Below are positions 55,836 to 64,000 of a stretch of DNA of 64,000 bases, piece by piece. Below the pieces are notes generated by a model. It did no database searches and was not told the origin of the DNA. It was given only the letters and a program-made list of their open reading frames with translations. Source of the stretch: Simmondsia chinensis (lineage: Eukaryota; Streptophyta; Magnoliopsida; Caryophyllales; Simmondsiaceae); assembly GCA_018398585.1 (NCBI GenBank), contig JAGTTD010000010.1, forward strand, positions 26,948,638 to 27,012,637. The letters run 5' to 3'. The first letter of the stretch is position 1; every line of letters starts with the position of its first letter. A program made the position numbers and the translations under genes.

Positions 55836-55870
<35 letters not shown>

Positions 55871-55904
55871 GGTATTGATGTATACAATAATAAGGCATAA
55901 GTAG
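54552..55904 (+). pseudogene. Integrase and chromodomain of element V (stop at 54789)
   Basis: The zinc-binding start has H-S-G near 54606 and C-T-I-C-Q-R-C near 54700. After a stop at 54789, 370 codons are open. The catalytic core shows V-V-V-D-R-L-S-K-Y-A-H-F, S-D-R-D, and P-Q-T-D-G-Q-T-E-V-I-N-R. A G-D-W-I-Y-L-K-L-Q linker follows. The chromodomain lies at about residues 295-345: I-L-D-R-R-L-V-K-R-R, V-T-Q-W-L-I-H-W, E-D-S-T-W-E-D. Chromodomains in this family guide integration toward modified histones. The last ~25 codons run into the G tract and LTR and are not real. Confidence 0.88.
55838..55869 (+). repeat. 32-base poly-G tract at the polypurine site of V
   Basis: 32 uninterrupted G directly before TGGTAT|TGATG, the start of the 3' LTR. 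A short G-rich polypurine tract is expected here; 32 bases suggests slippage expansion or an assembly artefact. Confidence 0.9.
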
Positions 55905-56114
55905 TAGTATAAGCCTTGGGTATTGCTATTACATATAAACACAATTGTAATGATGCTGAAACAATTAATCAAACACAATTACTTCTCTCTCCTCTTCTTA
56001 TCTTCCTCTCTCTCTCTATCCTTCTAACCCTAATCCCCTTTCTCTTTCTCCTAATCTCTTCTCCTAACCCTAATTTCTTGGTAAATTGATGATGTACTAC
56101 TAATTAGTACATCA
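55876..56114 (+). repeat. 3' LTR of element V
   Basis: TGATGTATACAATAATAAGG..TAGTACATCA, 239 bp, with only a few differences from the 5' LTR. Confidence 0.93.
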
Positions 56115-56862
56115 TCTGCGAACAATGGCAGCGAATAAGCCGTAAAAATACCTAAGCATAGCAATCAAATAATTGTTAGAAGATTGATAAATATTTAATC
56201 ACAGCAACGAAAGGCGAGAGTAATTGGAGAGATCTCACAAAAGATGATATCGCGCCGTAGTAAATGCCACCGTCCTAAAAGACGATTTCACCGCCGCTCC
56301 GGTGCACACAGTAATACCTGCAGCCGTCCTCCAGGATTAATGCGATCCGGCTCTTAACGTGCACTCGTTAATTTTCGGGTAGGAGTGCCTTTGAACTTTG
56401 CCCAAATCGCAATACAAAGAAAGGTGTTTAAAAATAGATCCTTTGACAGACGAATCACTTCAGACTGGAACTGGACATAGAAACCTTTGCAACAGCTAAA
56501 TACGCCGTGAACAAATTGCAAAAATCAAAAACAGTTAAACCTTCTTTGCAGCGATTGAAAAAGAGATAGAGGAGAGAGAAACGCAGGGATTGGTATTTCT
56601 GGATAAGTTAGGACAAGAGAAAAATGGGGGCTTATTAAGTAGAAGGAATTTTTTTTTTGCAACGGTAAACGAGGAACGTAATAAATAGCAACGGTAAAAT
56701 AACGGACATAATAAATTGCAATGGCCATATTGTCATTTAATTCCCAACGGTCACATTTTTAATGACCCTAAGCAGCTAATAACGGTAAACGGTCAGTAAA
56801 TAGGAACGGTTAAAATATTTTTCCCATAACACTGATAATTAGCTTGTATCATTTTTCCAACA
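56115..56862 (-). repeat. 5' LTR of element U, second piece
   Basis: GAACAATGGCAGCGAATAAG..CATTTTTCCAACA matches 45479-46222 and ends at the CTTTG duplication. Confidence 0.9.
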
Positions 56863-56867
56863 CTTTG

Positions 56868-57770
56868 CAGATAACAAGCATAACAGGGAAGAATTGCTTA
56901 TGATATATTACCTCAATGAGTTGATATAAAAGATTTGACCACGTAGTGTGTAAAAACTTATGTTGATAACATGTTGTAAAAGGAAAGAAATTTTATCAAC
57001 AATAAGAAAATATGTACAAGACTATCTCTTCAAAAGATGTAATTTCTTTCTTAATTCTTTGTATAAAATACAAAGATGGTCCATGCTCTATTCATAGAAA
57101 AAGACAAATAGTCTGGAAAAGATAATGACCAATCATAAAATATTCTAATATTTGTAGCATTTGTATAATTTTTCACTGTGTTTGATCAAATATAAACGCA
57201 CTTATAACATCATAATCTTTAAAGAAGGTGAAACAAAGTTAAAAATATTTAAAAGAGAATATAATTTACAATTTCCAAATAATAGCTCTAAAAGAAGTGA
57301 TTGTTTAAAATTAATTATTTTAACTTATAATGTCCCAGTGAGTTGGGCCCATTGCTTTTATTTCATTTGTTTCTGAACGGTCAACATCAAAATCTTTACA
57401 ATATTGTGGGGCCCTTTAGATCCAAAAGGATGAGATTTTTCTGAACGCGGTTTAGGAGACACTATCAAGTGGGGGACGTAATGTGTCGGCATTAAGAGTG
57501 GGGGCCGTTGGGCAGTTACTAGGAAGTTGGATAGAAGGCAACTCCCCCTAACTGTAACGCCCCCACAACCACCCCATCTAATCTTTAATCTAATCCCTCT
57601 TCTTCCCTTTTTCTTTCTTGTCATGACAAACACTTAGGTCATCCCACCATTCTCTTTTCACTTTTTTAAGGTTTAGGGGGGTCGAAAAGATTGTTCTGTC
57701 TAGAATCTTACCATGATCTAATATTGAATTAGGATAATTTTATAATCAAAAGTAAAAATATTAATATAAT
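56868..57770. other. No gene seen
   Basis: AT-rich to 57340. Then 57400-57600 is less AT-rich, with G/C words (GTGGGGCCC, CGCCCCCACAACCACCCC) but no coding signal on either strand. Confidence 0.4.
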
Positions 57771-57771
57771 A

Positions 57772-57892
57772 TCAACAACAACAACCTAGTTATCTAGAGA
57801 GACTTTCGCTAACATAGGATTTGAAGAGGGTAAGATATATGTAGATTTATCTTTACAGGATACTATGTGAAGAGAGGCTATTTGTAATACAG
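57772..57892 (-). mobile_element. Diverged Au-type SINE, antisense
   Basis: Plus strand starts CAACAACAACAACC (tail). It is followed by TTTGAAGAGGGTAAGATATATGTAGATTTATC and GAAGAGAGGCTATTTGTAAT, the antisense Au body with many changes. Confidence 0.55.
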
Positions 57893-58631
57893 ATAAAATG
57901 GTAATTGAATAGCAATTTTATGAAAATATTTGATATATTATTTGGGCTTGAAATTCATAAATATTTGGTTGAATTGATTTACCGGTTGGATAAAATAAAG
58001 GAGTTGAGTTTTAGCAACCTTGATATGCTTATCGATCCAAGTTGGATCAGAGGGTGCCCAACTCTTTAAAGTTTATGAAGGATTTGTTAAAGTCACATAA
58101 AGAGATTGCTAAGAGCGTGGAGCTCGCTCACAGCTTAGTATTTGCTTAGTAATTAGATTAATTGGCTTGTTATTAGCTACCTCAAATAATTAATTTGTGC
58201 CCCATAGTGAGCTTGACACAATCATAAACTTTGATAAATAATGAGCATGATTCGGTAGCTTGTAGGCTTGATCTGACGGCAAGCTTTGCATGATGATGAG
58301 ATGGTCATGATTCAGTTAGCCTAACAAGTTGAGTCGTGTTAACTATTGAAAATCCTAGTATCGTATCTAATCAAGATTTAGAAGCATGTTTCAGGCTTAG
58401 CTCAAACTCAGCTCATTAAGTCTTATCAGGCTCAACTTTAACAAAAGGCACTAGGTTTGACTCCCGCACATAGGTCTACCTTCTGCTTGACAGGGAATCA
58501 AAAGATAATATTAATCAGCAATGGAAAATTATAAACAAAGATGGGATCAGTTCAATAAATACGATTCCAAATAGCTGGAAATTAACTTGACTGAAAATTC
58601 TAAGTAAAATGTGGGTCTACTGACCACTAGG
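57893..58631. other. No gene seen
   Basis: AT-rich, with GCTTGAT/AAGCTTG-type words but no element ends or frames. Confidence 0.4.
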
Positions 58632-58639
58632 GTTACAAA

Positions 58640-58858
58640 TAGAGGTGGCCAATGGATAGGGTCTGGTCGACCCGGGGACATAGTGGGCTGTCCAGCCCAG
58701 GCCGGGCCCGGACCAGACAGCGAGGTGGGGGGAACCGGGGCGGGTCGCAGTCCCCCTCCCTTTTTTCCTATTTTTGCGGGGCAAGTCCGCCCCCCTCCAC
58801 AAAGGGGACCCGCGTCCCAACCGCTACATTGCCGGGCCAGTTCGACTGGCCAGGACTA
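58640..58858. mobile_element. hAT-type MITE, 219 bp, GC-rich
   Basis: Perfect 8-bp duplication GTTACAAA flanks it (58632-58639 and 58859-58866), the hAT signature. The ends are TAGAGGTGGCCAA and, on the minus strand, TAGTCCTGGCCAG. The inside has GGGCCCGG and GACCCG words and is far more GC-rich than its surroundings. Frames within it have no meaning. Confidence 0.75.
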
Positions 58859-58866
58859 GTTACAAA

Positions 58867-59088
58867 GGGCGTTGGGGTTACACGTTGTACTATGTTGGAG
58901 GCATTTCAAGTACAAGGTTGGGTGCGTGTTGGTTTCCCTTGTGTATGCAACAATGGTGCACATTGTAGCATTGTATGTGGTGTAGGGCGCCAATAAATTG
59001 AGATAGTAGGAGGATTCTAACAACCTTCCTTTAATCGAGTTTGAAAATAGAAAATTATGGTTTGAGGAAAAAATTCAAGCAATTCACC
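58867..59088. other. No gene seen
   Basis: Short spacer between the MITE and the LINE end. Confidence 0.4.
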
Positions 59089-59397
59089 TTTTTTTTTTTT
59101 TGATAAATGTCGGCAAAGTCGAAGTACAAACCAGGGACCTCGACAAGCGAGCCCTAAACACCTTGTAGATGGTAGGTGGTACAAAAAATCTGATCAAGGA
59201 AAAAAAAGCAACATGGAGGATAACAGGAACTGGAAAAACAAAAACAAGACTGGACACAGCCCTGCAACCTACACAACAAGAAAGCCAAAGCCCCGTGGGA
59301 GAAGAGAGAACAGGAAAGGAAGGCAGAAAGAAGAGCAGGAAGAAAAAATACACAATAGAATTGAAAGAAGGCCAGACTAGAAACTGAAGAACAAAAG
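59089..59397 (-). mobile_element. 3' end of an L1-type LINE, minus strand
   Basis: A 13-T run on the plus strand (59089-59101), followed by GATAAAT, is the reverse of an ATTTATCAAAA..(A)n LINE end. The minus strand upstream is T-rich, with TTGCCGACATTTATC, like the 3' end of the LINE at 43981. No target duplication was found; the 5' limit is approximate. Long minus frames here are T-rich chance frames. Confidence 0.55.
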
Positions 59398-59630
59398 TAC
59401 TCAAGATAGAATAACAACTAATTTTAATTTCAAAGCGGAAAAACTACCTTCCTCGAGACAGTTTATGGGCTATATTAAAAAGATAATCATATCTAGAGTA
59501 AAACTTTGATTCTAGTCTAACTGCAATTTAGAAAAATACAAATTTTCAATAGAAAACTAAGTAATCCTACTAAAACTTGAACTCATCCTTCTAGAAGACA
59601 CCTAGTGTTATCTAGATACCGTGTGAAGAG
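59398..59630. other. No gene seen
   Basis: AT-rich spacer before the hAT-like element. Confidence 0.4.
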
Positions 59631-60696
59631 TAGGTGTTCATGGGTTGGGTTTGTGTGAGTTGGGTCTACTACTATTATGATCCATTCTATATTTGACCCA
59701 AACCCACAAAATAGTAGGATGACAGTTTTGGGTTGGTCGGGTTATATTAATTAATGCATATACAAATACGTTTCTAAATTTCGTTTTTGACCAATTCTAT
59801 TGTGACTTGATGCATATAATTGTTATAGAGCCATATATATATATACACACACACTCGGTATGCTAATATTTAAATGTATACAGTGAGTTATCCTAATATT
59901 TCAATGTGCTATCGCCTAGGTAACATATGTTAGAATTTGATAAATATTTGTAAAATTTGATCAATCTTATTTAGAAAACGGTGTGTATTATATGATTATG
60001 AAAATATAAAAGTCAAGTTAATATTTTCAACAAAAGTTCAACGAATTATGATAAAAAAATTTCACTGAATTCCAATTGAAGATCTTACTTATTACTAAAA
60101 TTATGTGCCATTTAACATTTTTGGCAAAAAATAATAAAATTTTGAATATACTTATATATTGTAATAATTACATTCTACTTTAGTATTTTCTGACAAAAAT
60201 ATATTGAATTTCGACAAAAATATACCTAATTTATAAAATTTAAAACATCAGGTTATGTAGTTAGTAAAATTTTTAAACCTCAAGATATGATTGTATATAT
60301 CAAAACATTAGAGTATCTAGGGATAAATAGTTACACCTAATTTAGGCTCATTTAAGCTTGATTTAGGTTCAAACTTAGCTCAATTAGTCACATTTAGGTT
60401 TATAAATTGTACTGAGATTAAACTAATTACGCTCACAGACGTACGAGCTCAACCTTTAGTCGGCAAATTAATGTTATGATAAAAAATTAGAAATATGGGT
60501 CACTTGACTTTTATTTTTGACTTTAGCGTTGTTGAAGAAAACATTGCGTATTTTCTTAAATAGTCAATGCTTACCCATGGATAATCCAAAACCTTACTTG
60601 GTACCCGTGGTATAAAGAAATAAGACGCATTAGACCCGACCCAATTACAAAGGGGTGGGTGGGTCTTGGGCATTACCCAACCCACATGCACCCCCA
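59631..60696. mobile_element. Non-autonomous hAT-like element, ~1.07 kb
   Basis: Left end TAGGTGTTCATGGGTTGGGT. Right end on the minus strand is TGGGGGTGCATGTGGGTTGGGT. The 8-bp flanks are GTGAAGAG (59623-59630) and GTGGAGAG (60697-60704), one mismatch. The interior is AT-rich with a (TA)n(CA)n stretch near 59836-59855. A 103-codon minus frame (60500-60811) crosses the right end and has no known domain. No transposase is present. Confidence 0.6.
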
Positions 60697-60704
60697 GTGG
60701 AGAG

Positions 60705-60900
60705 TCCTGGTCAAACTCTGAATCTTTTTTTCTGAAGTCGATCACCTCTTGGAAATAGTATCTAATCTTCATTGTGTCAACTGAGTCACCAATTCTTACT
60801 TGGCCAATCATTTGGTATAATACACACGATTAATGAGTAAGCCTCCTGGTCCTCCTGGGTTGTGATAATTAAGTTGGTCCTACATCACCCTCTATGAGTC
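60705..60900. other. Spacer, no gene
   Basis: No recognisable feature between the hAT-like element and the gypsy pol remnant. Confidence 0.35.
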
Positions 60901-61172
60901 AGGAAGAATTCTTCCTTGAATTTGAGCTTACTTCTTCTTTTGCTTCTTACCAAAGTACAAAACAAGTTGATTGAAGTTGAATACATTAGATGTACACATG
61001 TTGTTCGGCAGTTGAAGTTGATAAGCATTTTAGTCGATCTTCTCTATACTCTACAAGGGTCCAATGTTCTTGTGTTGAAAGCTTTTTGTGTTGTCCTTAT
61101 GGATACTATTCTTGGGCATGTATAAACAATACTTGATTTCCCACATTGAAATCTCCTGGCCTCCACTGTTTT

Positions 61173-61205
<33 letters not shown>

Positions 61206-62200
61206 TCCACCTTGTAGTTTGAGTTTGTTTGCTGTAGAAATTCCTACGTTTGGTCATAGACATTGAAAATGTTTGTGATAAAGTCCTCTGCCTTAGCTCA
61301 TTTGAAAGCAAGGTCACCAAAGCAAGGTGGAGTGGGGAAGAACTAGAAATGCATACAGAAAGAGGAGTGGCAGGTATGTTGTACTATGATTGAGTGGACA
61401 AGTAATGAAAAATTATGAATGGTATAACTTCTATCTCAAGACTTCACGCTCGCCGCTACAAGGCTTCTCAATAGGTTGCCTGGAAGCAAGTTATTCACCT
61501 CCTTTGTATATATATGGCCAAGGATGGTGAACTATGGAAATTCAATGGACTATTTTTCAAGTGCCAAACGAATTTCCCGAAGTTATTGACAAAGTGGGCA
61601 TCTCTATCTGTTATGATGGACATGCGTATGCCATCAAGTGGTAGATCTCTTGGTTGTATTGTTGGGCAGCATACATTGTATCGGCAACTCTCTTACAAGT
61701 TAGGAAATATACAATCATGGAAAATTGGTCAACCTCCACAAATATGAAATTTACTCCACAATATGTTCAAGGCAATCCGGCACAAAGTCCATGCTAACAC
61801 CAGTCCAAGGTTGATCATTGTAGGCAATGGCATATGAAGTCCTACATGAGTAGAGCTCCCCTTTGAAATTTGTCAAGTTAGGCCACACTTGACAAATTGG
61901 TATACTTCCCACCATAGAGTTGGGAAGTAATACGGATCTGCCACAAGTTGTAGGTCTTGTTTCCCTCATATGGCCTTCGTTGTGCTTGTCTTGAATGATC
62001 TAGAGATGAATACTAGAAACTAGAATAATATAGTTGATTCCGCCTAATAAATAATCCACCTTATATCTTGTAGTCAACTATCGATCCATTGGTTGATTCT
62101 CACCAATTGTCTCCGAAAGAGGGATCAATTGGATAAAGCTCTTCTAGTGTGTCAAATATGAGTACTATGAAGCGACTATTGATAAGTGTCATCGTCCTTT
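60900..62200 (-). pseudogene. Gypsy integrase remnant, minus strand
   Basis: Minus-strand translation near 61790-61850 gives P-W-T-G-V-S-M-D-F-V, the start of the gypsy integrase core. C-Q-V-type residues lie upstream near 61890 (zinc-binding end). V-W-H-L-T-N-S-like and N-L-L-R-S-L-V-A pieces occur at 61450-61560. E-D-F-I-T-N-I-F-N-V-Y-D-Q near 61250-61290 matches the integrase tail. Stops are frequent. A run of 30 T (61175-61204) interrupts the end. Confidence 0.6.
61175..61204. repeat. 30-base poly-T tract
   Basis: Uninterrupted T run in the decayed gypsy integrase tail. It could mark a microsatellite expansion; no LINE or SINE body was recognised next to it. Confidence 0.9.
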
Positions 62201-64000
62201 AGCTTAAGGCATCAACCACTTCATTCAGCACCCTTGATTTGTGTTTGAGGACAAAATTCAATGAGAATGATACATGTTGCCCACTTTTCATGTTGGTCTT
62301 AGAGTATGTACTTCAAGACGGCGTTTTATGAGTAACCTACTACTTTGTTTCTTAATAAAATATATTAAATCTATCGTCCCACTGGCTGAGCATAACACCA
62401 TACCAAGCGTTTAGGTTTCAATGTGTGGCTTGAACATCTTATGAAAATTCAACAATGCTGAGATGAGTTTTGTAGTTAGCTTCTATTTCACCTTTTGAAA
62501 GGCGTTCCGTGCCTTTGGTGTCCATTGGAGTCTCTTGATTTCATACAGTCAATAGGTGGCATCATGATGGTACTGTAGTGCAGAATGACCCTCCAATAAA
62601 ATAAGGCAAGGCCGTGAAAACAACAAACCTCTATCAATGTACTTGGTCATCTCCAATATTGGATTGTTGCTTCCTTGATCTCATATGCGGATACTATTGT
62701 TGGATACCCCTCTAAAGGAAACTCAGTTAGACATAAAGGCACACTTTTTCGCAGAGCTGAAGAGCGGTTTTTCTTGAAATGTGGCATGTACTTCTTTGAG
62801 ATGGTTCCGAAAGACGTTGCATTGTAACTGTAAATCTAGACGTCGTGAGCGTAAAAAATTATGAGCAAAGAAATGAATCCTAATTTTAGGATGATTGACC
62901 CTTATAATCCAGTCCATATAATGTCTTTTTTCTGGGGCTTGGTGGAAACAAATGTTTTTCCTTCCCAAAATACAATCTCAAATACCAGTGAATCACATGA
63001 TGTACTGAGAGCATTAGATAATCCTAACGACATGACAATTTTCTTGTAAATTCCTTCCCAGGTTGACAACAGTATTTCTCATTCATCCCCTTGTGAGATC
63101 AAGATTTGACGATGTCCACGTTTCAAATCCACTTTATTGAAAAACAATGTGTTGCTCAACTAATCTATTAAATATCCAAGTATTAGTGTAAGGAAACATA
63201 AATGTATTGTGATCTCGCTAATGGCTTGATTGTTGTCCACACGCATTTGCTAAAATACTATCCTTTTTAGGCATTAAGAGGGCAGGAACAACATAATGAC
63301 TAAACACTCTAAATGGAACCTCAAGCGACTAACTCCTCAGTCCAACGCCAAAGCTCCGCTTGCTCCAGAGTTCATCTAGTAATGGGATGTATTCAATAAC
63401 TTGGCTACTAGAAGTGATCGATCCAGCAAAGGATATGCATTAATAATGGCAGTGAATTTGATGGCTCATTCAGAAAGACATTAATAATTTCTTCCATTAA
63501 CTTCCTTAGGTCATCCGTCATTTCCCCCTAGCTCTTTGTACTATACTTGCCAATTAAAACATAAACTTTAGAAGGGCACCAACTCTATTGCAACTATGGC
63601 GCTGGTAAAGAGGTTGGGGTTTTCGTCTGTGTTTACTTATGTCACTTCCTCTTTCTTTGACAGCCACACAATTGTGGACACCACTACAAGTATTGTGTCC
63701 ATTATTTTTGTTCACTTCTTAGTTAAATGGCCATGGATGTCCACATAGAAGGTGGCGAGGATCCATGGTCACAACATCACAATAAACTTTGTCATGATAC
63801 TTTTCGTTAATAGAAAAGTTTACCAGGCAAAGTTGAGTGCCTATTACCTAACTTCTTTTTTTTTTTTTCATCCAAAAGGACTTGTATGGTTTCATATGGG
63901 CTTTCATCTTTTACCACAATCTCTTGACTGCCTACTCAGATATCACGTTTTCCTGGCTACTCAATTTGACCACAAGATGACATACGTTCCCACCAATAAT
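62200..64000 (-). pseudogene. Gypsy RT and RNase H remnant, minus strand (continues off window)
   Basis: Reading from the right edge leftward: V-V-P-A-L-L-M-P-K-K-D near 63270 (RT entry), F-R-N-H-L-K-E-V-H-A-T-F near 62780-62815, A-K-K-C-A-F-M-S-N near 62725-62750 (RT C-terminus), L-Q-W-T-P-K-A-R-N-A-F-Q near 62500 (connection), F-V-L-K-H-K-S-R-V-L-N-E-V-V-D-A-L-S near 62210-62260 (RNase H end). The order is correct for Ty3/gypsy, and it joins the integrase remnant. All frames are broken. Gag and protease would lie beyond 64000. Confidence 0.7.

Larger units (their letters stand above)
50960..56114 (+). mobile_element. Ty3/gypsy chromovirus element V (Reina-like), nearly complete
   Basis: LTRs of 236 and 239 bp (50960-51195, 55876-56114) are almost identical and begin TGATGTA. 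The flanks TCAGC / TCTGC are a 5-bp duplication with one change. Gag, protease, RT, RNase H, integrase and a C-terminal chromodomain follow in order in one frame. Only in-frame stops and a short frameshifted patch interrupt it. It is the best-preserved retroelement of the window and therefore probably among the younger insertions. It lies in the LTR of element U. Confidence 0.92.
45322..56862 (-). mobile_element. Minus-strand copia element U, with gypsy element V nested in its 5' LTR
   Basis: Perfect target duplication CTTTG at 45317-45321 and 56863-56867. LTRs: 45322-46222 (901 bp, 3' LTR on the minus strand), and 50803-50959 joined to 56115-56862, about the same length once element V is removed. 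A TGGGGGATTG polypurine tract (minus strand) abuts the 3' LTR. An RNase H remnant of the G-K-x-R-x-I-R-L-R-H type lies at 47040-47400. The interior (46223-50802) is otherwise too decayed to read. Confidence 0.85.

Noticed and set aside
59084..59417. Two long minus frames with hydrophobic, cysteine-rich peptides
   Set aside because: They overlap in different frames within a T-rich LINE 3' end.
60500..60811. 103-codon minus frame as a host gene
   Set aside because: It crosses the end of a hAT-like element and contains no recognisable motif. It could be a fragment of something else but cannot be supported.

Overview
The window looks like repeat-rich DNA from an angiosperm nuclear genome, probably a eudicot. 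The evidence is plant-type Ty1/copia and Ty3/gypsy elements with TGGTATCAGAGC-like primer sites, Au-type SINEs, a CACTA transposon, hAT-type MITEs, a TRIM and an RRM-type LINE. The species cannot be named from the sequence. I found no ordinary host gene. Nearly every long reading frame is retroelement debris or a shadow of it.

Layout. 1-573: start of a minus-strand copia (Ale/Retrofit type). 739-1033: a complete TRIM with a perfect 5-bp target duplication. 1.7-10.5 kb: two nested, heavily decayed copia elements (X and Y), with a long hairpin and a small MITE. 10.6-12.1 kb: two Au-type SINEs, one of them fused to a 5S rRNA pseudogene.

12.1-39 kb is the centrepiece, one Ale-type copia (E) split three ways. 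A SIRE/Maximus-type copia (Z, 14853-32651, TSD AACCA) interrupts its integrase region. A PTB-like-RRM LTR element (W, 33438-37419, TSD AAATA) interrupts its reverse transcriptase. The 3' LTR of Z is itself split by a 9.6-kb CACTA element (20455-30069, TSD AGT) and by an unclassified 1.75-kb insertion (TSD CCTAC). The CACTA element holds a relative of W and the end of a second CACTA.

39-45 kb: a gypsy-like LTR remnant and a decayed copia RT carrying an ORF1-only LINE (41147-43981, 16-bp TSD), then a SINE. 45.3-56.9 kb: a minus-strand copia (U, TSD CTTTG) whose 5' LTR holds a nearly complete chromodomain-bearing gypsy element (V, 50960-56114). 57.7-64 kb: a SINE, two hAT-like non-autonomous elements, a LINE 3' end and a minus-strand gypsy pol running off the window.

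The elements do not form a pathway. They record a layered insertion history that can be read from target-site duplications and from reading frames that rejoin across insertions. All identities rest on reading motifs and repeats by eye; no database was searched. Percentages are avoided, and boundaries marked approximate are uncertain.
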